Assembly (NCBI GenBank): GCA_900544405.1
Contig: UQVA01000003.1
Location: 62,001 to 126,000, forward strand
Source: an uncultured Eubacteriales bacterium
GTDB lineage: Bacteria > Bacillota > Clostridia > Oscillospirales > Oscillospiraceae
DNA length: 64,000 bases
Reading direction: 5' to 3'
Made by a program: the position numbers and the translations under genes. Below are positions 17,175-25,020 of the stretch, in pieces. The notes below the pieces were generated by a model that saw only the letters and a list, made by a program, of their open reading frames with translations, searched no databases and was not told the DNA's origin. The stretch's first letter is position 1, and each line of letters begins with the position of its first letter.

Positions 17175-17349
17175 TTCTGAGAAAAGCCTTCTCCCTGGGG
17201 AGAAGGTGGCCGGAATCTATTGATTCCGGGCGGATGTGGGGCCTATCGTCTTTTTGAGCGGTCCATAAATCGCACCGGCTCCCCTCCACATCCGTCATGG
17301 CTTGCGCCATGCCACCCTCTCCAGCAGGAGAGGGCTTGACTCAGAAGTA
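17175..17349. repeat. MITE-like dispersed repeat, copy C (shorter)
   Basis: About 175 bp bounded by TTCTGAGAAAAGCCTTCTCC on the left and GGAGAGGGCTTGACTCAGAA on the right, imperfect terminal inverted repeats of the same family as copies A and B. It contains the third-hairpin module with yet another stem, CATGGC/GCCATG (17296-17311). Confidence 0.55.
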
Positions 17350-17429
17350 CCAACTCCCGGCGAGGCAATGCCTCCCCTGTGTAGGGGAAGCCTTCACTCT
17401 GAACAACCGGCCCCGTACTTCTGAGTTAA

Positions 17430-17639
17430 GGCTTCTCTTGGAGGAGAAGCTGGCAGCCCGCAAGGGCTGACTGATGAGGCCGAAGCCACCGATTATCACC
17501 ATAAGTTGGTACAACACTGCTGCCTTCGACCTCATCCGTCACGCCGAAAGGCGTGACACCGTAGCAGAGGTATGACTGCCACCGGCAGTCATATAGATTT
17601 CGGATTCGCTGCGCGGAGCACCACCCTCCAGGGGAAGGC
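17430..17639 (-). repeat. MITE-like dispersed repeat, copy B
   Basis: A 210-bp inverted homologue of copy A, with terminal CCTCCAGGGGAAGGC (17625-17639) and a degenerate partner GGCTTCTCTTGGAGG (17430-17444). The shared ATGACTGCC hairpin is retained; two other hairpins keep pairing with different bases: GTCACGCC/GGCGTGAC (17538-17557) and CAGCCC/GGGCTG (17454-17469). Confidence 0.7.
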
Positions 17640-17682
17640 TTTTTACGCCTCGCCGGAAGTGCGGTCATCAATGGACGACTTT

Positions 17683-17973
17683 TCACAAAATCAGCGTCCC
17701 CGTGGGGTCATACCCGGCTTTTACGCCGAAATGCTCGATTTTGTCCCGGGTCTCTTTGCCCAGCTGGTAGAACCGCAGGCTGTCCCGCTGGGGGTCCATG
17801 AGTTTGCACAGCTTCGCCTGCAAGGTCTTATACTGGGCCGGGTCCAGCACGCACTCGAACACGGAATTCTGCACCCGCTGGCCGTAATTCACGCACTGCT
17901 TTGCGATCTGCCGCAGCCGTCTCCGTCCGGCGGCATCCTCGGTATTCACGTCATAAGTAATCAGTATCAGCAT
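17683..17973 (-). CDS. cas2: CRISPR-associated protein Cas2
   Basis: A 96-residue adaptation subunit starting MLILITYDVNTEDAAGRRRL. The first strand with Asp (ITYD) and the RLRQIAKQCVNYGQRVQNSVFEC region are the typical Cas2 ferredoxin fold. It pairs with Cas1 to integrate new spacers. It follows cas1 by only a few bases and is the last gene of the cas4-cas1-cas2 group. Confidence 0.95.
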   Translation of the reverse strand: MLILITYDVNTEDAAGRRRLRQIAKQCVNYGQRVQNSVFECVLDPAQYKTLQAKLCKLMDPQRDSLRFYQLGKETRDKIEHFGVKAGYDPTGTLIL

Positions 17974-17977
17974 CGCA

Positions 17978-19009
17978 TCACTTCCATAAAAACGGCGGAT
18001 AGCCGTCCAGATCCCCCCGCAAGTACCGGGCCAGCAGAAGCGCCTGCACATAAGGCACCAGCCCCCAGGGCAGCTTCTCGCCCAGATAGGGGTGGGTGAT
18101 GGTGTCCCGCTTCCGCTCCTGCCAGTTTTGCAGAAATTTCTTCCGGCCCCCGTCCGTCAGCAGCACCGCCCCGCTGTCCGTATTTTCGAAATCCTCCAGG
18201 GACAGAATGCGGTTGTTGATAAGGGTCAGCACGAACCGGTCCGCCAGACAGGGCCGCAGCTCCTCCATCAGGTCCAGGGCCAGGGAGTTCCGTCCGGGCC
18301 GGTCCCGGTGCAGGAAGCCCACATAGGAATCCAGGCCCACGCTTTCCAGCGCCGAAACGCAATCATTTGCCAGCAGACTGTACCCAAAGGACAGCATGGC
18401 GTTGACCGGGTCCGTGGGCGGCCGCCGGTTCCGATTTTCAAAGGAAAATACCTCTTTCCGCTGCAAAATGAGCCGGTCGAACACATCAAAATAGATTTTC
18501 GCCCCGCTGCCCTCGATGCCCCGGAGCATTTCCGGGTCCGTGGCCGTCAGGGCCAGGTCCGCCTGAGTTTTCAGCTGGACGGAAGCCGCCTCCAACGCCG
18601 CCGTATCCACCCGCAGGGCGTGGTCCCGCTTGGTCCGCTCGATGCTCCAACGGCTGTTGTACAGCTTTCCGTAGATCATGTTCCGGGCGATCTTGCAGCA
18701 TTCCGCCGGGTCGTCCGCCAGGCGGTACTGGGTCCGGCGCAGCAGCACATTGCCGTTCCACTCTCCCTGACTGCGGGCCAGGAACCGGCCCCGTGGGGTG
18801 CAAAAGGTCAGGCCCACGCCCCGCTGGGCGCAGCCGCCCATCAGCGCCGGGGAGGCGCCTGCATAGGAAAAGCAGAGAATTTGCTCCAAAGTATGCAGGG
18901 GAAACCGACCGATTTCCTGTTTTTCCCGGTTGACCACCACATTTTCCCCATCAATGGTCAGATAGGCATCCTCAGAGGTCACGAACAGGGTGTTCAATAG
19001 TTTCCGCAT
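17978..19009 (-). CDS. cas1: CRISPR-associated endonuclease/integrase Cas1 (type I-C)
   Basis: A 343-residue integrase beginning MRKLLNTLFVTSEDAYLTID, as in type I-C Cas1. The N-terminal beta domain is followed by the helical catalytic domain; ARNMIYGKLYNSRW and VNAMLSFGYSLLANDC contain conserved positions, GFLHRDRPGRNSLALDLMEE carries the catalytic His and acidic residues. The start at 19009 overlaps the end of cas4 by 16 bases. Longer upstream readings belong to the cas4 frame shadow. Confidence 0.95.
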   Translation of the reverse strand: MRKLLNTLFVTSEDAYLTIDGENVVVNREKQEIGRFPLHTLEQILCFSYAGASPALMGGCAQRGVGLTFCTPRGRFLARSQGEWNGNVLLRRTQYRLADDPAECCKIARNMIYGKLYNSRWSIERTKRDHALRVDTAALEAASVQLKTQADLALTATDPEMLRGIEGSGAKIYFDVFDRLILQRKEVFSFENRNRRPPTDPVNAMLSFGYSLLANDCVSALESVGLDSYVGFLHRDRPGRNSLALDLMEELRPCLADRFVLTLINNRILSLEDFENTDSGAVLLTDGGRKKFLQNWQERKRDTITHPYLGEKLPWGLVPYVQALLLARYLRGDLDGYPPFLWK

Positions 19010-19668
19010 GGGCCATCCTCCTGACTTTTTCGTAAGTAATCCGCCGTTTTTGCCAGCTTCGGCAGGCCCGGCAGGCAGATCTCTTTCAGAGAACAGGCAT
19101 TGCAGCGCTTGGCCCGCTTTGGCATGGGCGTCCGGCCCCGGCGGTACAGGTCCCGCATCTCGGCGGCGCATTGGCGCACCTCCTGCCGCAGCTCCTCGGT
19201 GAAAGTCACCGGCTCCCGGCGGCGGGGTTCTCCATAAAAGAGCGCCCCTTCGGGAATGTCACAGCAAAGCATTTCCTCCAGGCACATGGCCTGGGCACAA
19301 AGCTGCAAAGCGTCGCAGGAGTCGGCCTTGGGACTGCCCCGCTTGTATTCCACGGGATAGGCCTGCCACAGCCCCTCCCGTCCGGCCAGCGGCACGCCGC
19401 TGCCCCGGCGGAATTCCACCACGTCGCAGGCTCCCGACAGGCCCAGATTGGGCGAAAACACCCGCAGGCCCCGGACCGTGAGCAGGTCCCCACGGCTTTC
19501 CCGGAGGCCCTCCTGATGGGCCCGCTCGTGAAGCAGCACTCCTTCCGTGGTCCGCAGATTCTCCGCCCACTGTTGTTCCAGATGAATGAGCGCCCACTGC
19601 CGTGGGCAGAAGCGATAGTGCTGAAGGCCAGAAATTTGCAGATAATCCTCCTCCGGGATGGTCTCCAT
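18994..19668 (-). CDS. cas4: CRISPR-associated exonuclease Cas4
   Basis: A 224-residue RecB-like nuclease. The iron-sulfur ligands are Cys21 (HYRFCPRQ) and three C-terminal cysteines in KRCNACSLKEICLPG. The nuclease core shows GACDVVEF and PVEYKRGSPK, with the QLCAQAMCLEE motif following. Cas4 trims and PAM-selects prespacers for Cas1-Cas2. Here it lies downstream of the CRISPR array in transcription order rather than directly after cas7. Confidence 0.95.
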   Translation of the reverse strand: METIPEEDYLQISGLQHYRFCPRQWALIHLEQQWAENLRTTEGVLLHERAHQEGLRESRGDLLTVRGLRVFSPNLGLSGACDVVEFRRGSGVPLAGREGLWQAYPVEYKRGSPKADSCDALQLCAQAMCLEEMLCCDIPEGALFYGEPRRREPVTFTEELRQEVRQCAAEMRDLYRRGRTPMPKRAKRCNACSLKEICLPGLPKLAKTADYLRKSQEDGPCGNY

Positions 19669-20071
19669 GTTGATTTCTCCTCCTTTTGTGTGGATTCGGG
19701 TATGGTAATTCTTAGAGGGGGCAATGCAACCTCATAGCCGTTCTTCCCGGCAAAGCTCAAAGCACAGCAAGCAGCGCCCCAATTGCTTGCTTTCTCATTG
19801 TCCACCTACTTCAAGAGAGCAGCAAAAACCGCCCCAAAGAAAATGATGGCATAAAGGATCCACATGGTTCGTCCTCCTTCCGGTCAATTATTATAATTGG
19901 CTCATCGCGTCTCGTTTCCATCTCCGCACTGTGGTTTCATCTCCAAGGACGTTGATCATTTCGGTGACCCTGTCAAATGACATATTGGGATTTGAGGGAC
20001 ACAGAACTGACACCGTTGCCTCCTTTTTGCTGATTGCTTTTGCCACAGGCTTCCTTCTCGACTTCAGAGAA
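19669..20071. other. Region between cas4 and the array trailer end
   Basis: About 400 bases. A purine-rich site and AT-rich TATAATAATT stretch near 19875-19900 (minus strand) look like a promoter and ribosome site for a very short frame (19806-19865). A 67-codon minus frame (19891-20094) starts inside a fossil CRISPR repeat and has no ribosome site, so it is not accepted. Nothing else is supported. Confidence 0.5.
19806..19865 (-). CDS. Possible 19-residue membrane peptide or gene remnant
   Basis: GGAAGGAGGACGAACC precedes an ATG that encodes MWILYAIIFFGAVFAALLK and then stops. The peptide is entirely hydrophobic with a terminal Lys. It resembles the first helix of EamA/SMR-type transporters, so it may be a truncated remnant, or a genuine membrane peptide. 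It has a strong ribosome site but no other support. Confidence 0.3.
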   Translation of the reverse strand: MWILYAIIFFGAVFAALLK

Positions 20072-20104
20072 TCTTGAATTCTCGCCCCCCTCATGGTGTG
20101 CGAC
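20072..20104 (-). repeat. Degenerate terminal CRISPR repeat
   Basis: This 33-base segment matches the array repeat at 25 of 33 positions, including the end GTGCGAC on the plus strand, and lies exactly one spacer length (35 bases, 20105-20139) before the first clear repeat. It is the decayed oldest end of the array. Confidence 0.75.
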
Positions 20105-20139
20105 CCACTTTTACTACCGTAACCCCGCTTTCTTCTGTG

Positions 20140-23100
20140 ATTTCAACCCACGCGCCCCGTGAGGGGTGCGACCAGCAGCCAGGACGTTCAAAAATTCGAT
20201 GAGATCATTTCAATCCACGCACCCCGTGAGGGGTGCGACTGGCCGGAGGGAAGCAAATATGCAAAAAAGGCGATTTCAATCCACGCATCCCGTGAGGGGT
20301 GCGACGTCCAAAACGATGGCGTTTCCGTTGGTTGGATAATTTCAATCCACGCACCCCTCACGGGGTGCGACCATTACCAGTACCTGTACCTGGAAATCCC
20401 GAAAAAATTTCAATCCACGCACCCCTCACGGGGTGCGACTCCCTTACGATCAAGATAATACCTGTGGATAATAATTTCAACCCACGCACCCCTCACGGGG
20501 TGCGACCCTGTTACAGTATCCCGATGTCGTGGTCCAACAAATTTCAACCCACGCACCCCTCACGGGGTGCGACATGCACTCCGTCGTGGCAACCAACCTC
20601 GAAAACCTATTTCAACCCACGCACCCCTCACGGGGTGCGACTCTAGATTCATGTTCGAATGGAGATATGAACAACATTTCAACCCACGCACCCCTCACGG
20701 GGTGCGACCGTGTACGTCTGCCGGATAATAAGCCCCTCTGGGATTTCAACCCACGCACCCCTCACGGGGTGCGACTTCGGTGGCGAAGTGACTTCGATTC
20801 CGGCGGAGCATTTCAACCCACGCACCCCTCACGGGGTGCGACTGCCTCCCTCCACCAGCTTGCTGCGTTCTTGCAATATTTCAACCCACGCACCCCTCAC
20901 GGGGTGCGACCAGGTGAAGGACCTTTACATACTGGCCCTGCACATGATTTCAACCCACGCACCCCTCACGGGGTGCGACGGCTAGATTAGATGCTACCGT
21001 GTCGCTCCCCTCTATTTCAACCCACGCACCCCTCACGGGGTGCGACGTCCGGCTTTTCCCGGAGGCTCCCGCCGCATGAATTTCAACCCACGCACCCCTC
21101 ACGGGGTGCGACCCCAAAAGAAAACCCTATCAAATCCCTGACCTGATTTCAACCCACGCACCCCTCACGGGGTGCGACGAACCGACCCTGCGCCCGAATC
21201 CTTACAGCAAAATTTCAACCCACGCACCCCTCACGGGGTGCGACAAGCCATGACAGATGTACACTGTGGCTGCAAAGGAATTTCAACCCACGCACCCCTC
21301 ACGGGGTGCGACACATCCGCTGGTTGGCCATCCCTTTTTAGGTACAGATTTCAACCCACGCACCCCTCACGGGGTGCGACGGTATTAACGCCATACAGAG
21401 CCAGACCGATGCAATTTCAACCCACGCACCCCTCACGGGGTGCGACTATCGACAGTACCTGTTATGTAGGAGGCCTCGTCATTTCAACCCACGCACCCCT
21501 CACGGGGTGCGACGAGGTCATTGACTCTCAGACAGGAGAAATTAAACAATTTCAATCCACGCACCCCGTGAGGGGTGCGACCTTTCGATTGCGTGTGCTT
21601 CCCGTTCTTTCTGCTGGATTTCAATCCACGCACCCCGTGAGGGGTGCGACCATGATAAAGGCGGCCCCGGCGGGGGTGTCGTGATTTCAATCCACGCACC
21701 CCGTGAGGGGTGCGACGAATATCCTGCACCGTCATCCCGCTGGCCGGGATATTTCAATCCACGCACCCCGTGAGGGGTGCGACTTGTCCGGGTGTCGCCG
21801 CACCCGGAGGGGCTGTTATTTCAATCCACGCACCCCGTGAGGGGTGCGACGAGATTTTCCGTCCACCAGCCGTACATATGCCGATTTCAATCCACGCACC
21901 CCGTGAGGGGTGCGACCGCCGCCGGGAAGTGCCGCTGAATAAATGTCAAAATTTCAATCCACGCACCCCGTGAGGGGTGCGACACTGTGGGGAGAGGTTC
22001 TGTGTAGAGAGCCTCAAATTTCAATCCACGCACCCCGTGAGGGGTGCGACCCTTGCTTGTGCCGGTGGAAACTCTGATATGATATTTCAATCCACGCACC
22101 CCGTGGGGGGTGCGACTGTATACGCATATTCAAAAATTCAGTAAAAAGATATTTCAATCCACGCACCCCTCACGGGGTGCGACTTTGTATATTGTGATAC
22201 CGACTCTGTCAAGTATTTAATTTCAATCCACGCACCCCTCACGGGGTGCGACGGGCTATTTTTTTACGCCGTCCTGACGTATATATTATTTCAATCCACG
22301 CACCCCTCACGGGGTGCGACCGTGACCTTATCAACGCAACTCTTGACGGCATCAAATTTCAATCCACGCACCCCTCACGGGGTGCGACGTCCCAATTGGT
22401 GCCCAGTACAGATCGCGCAGGGTATTTCAATCCACGCACCCCTCACGGGGTGCGACTCCCAACGTCTCACCCAGTAATAGCGGGCCGTTTCCGATTTCAA
22501 TCCACGCACCCCTCACGGGGTGCGACGTTATCGGCATCGCCCTGAATTTTGCCGCCAATATTTCAATCCACGCACCCCTCACGGGGTGCGACCGTAAGTT
22601 TTGCCGACACCCCGTGCGCCGGTGCAAAATTTCAATCCACGCACCCCTCACGGGGTGCGACATCAGTCCAGACACAAAACCAGACCGTTCTCCGTATTTC
22701 AATCCACGCACCCCTCACGGGGTGCGACGGTCTGTCTCTGCATCGATGATGGCCTCCGCCCATTTCAATCCACGCACCCCTCACGGGGTGCGACGGGGCA
22801 AGTTCGGCGGCCTGTATGTGGATAGCCAATTTCAATCCACGCACCCCTCACGGGGTGCGACGTATACGCATTTGTAAAAATTCTGTGAATAAATATTTCA
22901 ATCCACGCACCCCTCACGGGGTGCGACTCTTTTACCAAGTCTTTCAAGTCCGCAAGCGTAGAATTTCAATCCACGCACCCCTCACGGGGTGCGACCCAGA
23001 GTGGCGGTTCCTCTGCCCTGCATTGACAATTTCAATCCACGCACCCCTCACGGGGTGCGACCTACCGGACAGTATTTTGGACAGGGGGCTGGATATTTCA

Positions 23101-23933
23101 ATCCACGCACCCCTCACGGGGTGCGACCACGGCGAGTGGTGAAATTGGTATCAACAATTTTATTTCAATCCACGCACCCCTCACGGGGTGCGACCAGTGG
23201 AACAAATGGCAGCGTGGCAGGATTTGCCATTTCAATCCACGCACCCCTCACGGGGTGCGACAACATTCCGGGGCCTGGGCGGTTGACCCATCTGGGATTT
23301 CAATCCACGCACCCCTCACGGGGTGCGACTAGTCGGTCAACGGTCTGCGCCATGCGGATTGTATTTCAATCCACGCACCCCTCACGGGGTGCGACTCGAT
23401 TGCGTGCGCTTCCCGTTCTTTCTGCTGGATTTCAATCCACGCACCCCTCACGGGGTGCGACTGGTGGAAATGATGGATGCCATGCAGAAACAATTTATTT
23501 CAATCCACGCACCCCTCACGGGGTGCGACTTCTGTCCACGGGAACCGGATTTTTGTATAATCATTTCAATCCACGCACCCCTCACGGGGTGCGACCGGCG
23601 TACCATTTCGGATTCTGCCACATTCCGTCTATTTCAATCCACGCACCCCTCACGGGGTGCGACCGCCACCAACTCTGCAACGTTTATCGAGAGTTTCATT
23701 TCAATCCACGCACCCCTCACGGGGTGCGACAGCGTTCGTTGGGATCATTACACCGTCCGTTGGATATTTCAATCCACGCACCCCTCACGGGGTGCGACGG
23801 AGATGTTACCTAAATGTAATGGTAGACGATATTATTTCAATCCACGCACCCCTCACGGGGTGCGACGTGTCCGTGTAGTCCTCGTTGCGGTCAAAATTGT
23901 ATTTCAATCCACGCACCCCTCACGGGGTGCGAC
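20140..23933 (-). CRISPR. Type I-C CRISPR array, 57 repeats and 56 spacers
   Basis: Repeats are 33 bases and spacers 33-37 bases. In crRNA orientation (minus strand) the repeat begins GTCGCACCCC, has a 4-base loop and ends GGGGTGC then GTGGATTGAAAT, the type I-C form; Cas5c should cut so that an 11-base handle ending TTGAAAT remains. Transcription runs from right to left: the right end is uniform and the left end degenerate, so the leader is at 23934-24111. Repeats fall into blocks: by plus-strand position the loop reads GTGA (first three), TCAC (20339-21513), GTGA (21549-22116), TCAC (22151-23933). Repeats from 20474 to 21513, and the first repeat, have the handle TGGGTTGAAAT instead of TGGATTGAAAT. 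Confidence 0.98.
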
Positions 23934-24111
23934 GGCAAAAATTGCCGCTTTGAACAGCAATTTTTGCGTTTGGGGAGCCGAGAGGCCGGTTCCGTTCGCC
24001 CTTCGGCGAATCAAACCGGAACCGCACAAAAATTCATTTTTTGTGTTCCCTCAGCGGTGCGAGGCGGCCGGGAATTCCCGGACCGCTTCCCCTTCGCACG
24101 CTTCCGATCAC
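23934..24111 (-). promoter_or_regulatory. CRISPR leader / cas7-array intergenic region
   Basis: The 178-base gap contains four inverted repeats. GCAAAAATTGC/GCAATTTTTGC (23935-23967) abuts the first repeat. A nested stem CGGTTCCG...CGGAACCG with inner TTCGCC/GGCGAA lies at 23987-24024. CACAAAAA/TTTTTGTG is at 24025-24045. A long imperfect hairpin around the palindrome CCGGGAATTCCCGG spans 24057-24099. The first may mark the integration site; the last may end the cas7 message. No clear sigma-A promoter was seen, so the array may partly rely on read-through from cas7. Confidence 0.6.
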
Positions 24112-25005
24112 TCAGACCATCCGCCGGACGCTGACGCCCTGGGGCAGGTCCTCCTCCCGGACGGTGACGGTGTAATCGCCGTAGGACCGGGCCACCTGCA
24201 CGCCCTCCTTCCGGGCAATATGCACGGTGTCGAACAGCTTCCAGGCCGGGGCGTTGCCCAGTTCGGAGTCGTGCTTGAACACGATCAGTTCCCGGACGGC
24301 CATGTTGCCCCGGGCGGCAGAGTGGTCCAGTTCAAACATATTCAGGATGGCCTGCCACAGCAGTTCCAGGTCCTCCTGGGAGAAACCGGTGGTTTTCCGG
24401 GCCAGATTGGCGGAAATATACCCCTCACAGCGGTATAGGCCATAGGGAAGGATGTATTTCCGGCCCATTTCCGTGCCCTTCTTCTCCGCATCGGCCTCGG
24501 TGGTGATGGCCACACGGGTGATGGTGACCTCCTGGGGGATCACCGGCTCCACGGACCGGGCAAAGCCCAGCTGCACCGGTCCCCGGACCTGGCCGCAGTT
24601 CAGAGCGCCCTTCACAAACGTCGTCATCACGGCACCGAAGGTCCGGATGTCAAAGAAATTCTTGCACATGAAGTCCCGGATCTTGCTGTCCAGCTCCGGG
24701 TCCTTCTTCTTGGCCTCGGCAACCTTTTTCGGGTCCACGCCCAGATAATCGTAGGCCTCCAGGTCGGACCGATTCAGGGGCACATTCTCCTTGATGTAGA
24801 TGCGGTAGCCCGGCTCCCCTTCCTTCACGGTCTCCACATAGTTGCGGATCTTCCGTTTCAGGCATACGTCCGTCACCAGGCCCAGGTTGGTCTCCGGGTC
24901 GATGCGGGGCATATTGCCTGCGTCTGGGTCTCCGTTGGGGTTGCCGTTCTCCACGTCGAAGAGGATCACGAACTCATAGCGATTGGAAATAGCGTTGTCA
25001 AACAT
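24112..25005 (-). CDS. cas7: Cascade backbone protein Cas7 (type I-C, Csd2)
   Basis: A 297-residue RAMP protein that coats the crRNA in the I-C Cascade. It begins MFDNAISNRYEFVILFDVEN and contains the Csd2 signatures GNPNGDPDAGNMPRID (about 21-36), DIRTFGAVM and NCGQVRGPVQLGFARS. It follows cas8c by 15 bases. Bound to a partially matching guide this complex can repress transcription without Cas3 cleavage, which matters for the crRNA-like RNA at 29808. Confidence 0.95.
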   Translation of the reverse strand: MFDNAISNRYEFVILFDVENGNPNGDPDAGNMPRIDPETNLGLVTDVCLKRKIRNYVETVKEGEPGYRIYIKENVPLNRSDLEAYDYLGVDPKKVAEAKKKDPELDSKIRDFMCKNFFDIRTFGAVMTTFVKGALNCGQVRGPVQLGFARSVEPVIPQEVTITRVAITTEADAEKKGTEMGRKYILPYGLYRCEGYISANLARKTTGFSQEDLELLWQAILNMFELDHSAARGNMAVRELIVFKHDSELGNAPAWKLFDTVHIARKEGVQVARSYGDYTVTVREEDLPQGVSVRRMV

Positions 25006-25020
25006 AAGAAATACCTCCCT

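Larger units (their letters stand above)
17016..17682. repeat. Repeat-rich intergenic region between sigma factor and cas2
   Basis: No credible gene. It holds two MITE-like elements (17175-17349 and 17430-17639) and a GTGTAGGGG half-element near 17379. These share TTCTGAG/CTCAGAA ends with copy A at 12400. The element cluster lies directly downstream of cas2. Confidence 0.65.

Noticed and set aside
19891..20094. A 67-codon minus-strand frame between array and cas4
   Set aside because: Its start lies inside the fossil CRISPR repeat and has no ribosome site.
23934..24111. Promoter for the array in the leader
   Set aside because: No convincing -10/-35 pair was found on the minus strand; only inverted repeats are supported.
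20159..24438. Many long frames on both strands with repeating HAPLTGCD, NPRTPHGVR or SHPSRGAWIEI residues
   Set aside because: They are translations of the CRISPR repeats; the periodic peptide follows repeat length and has no start signals.
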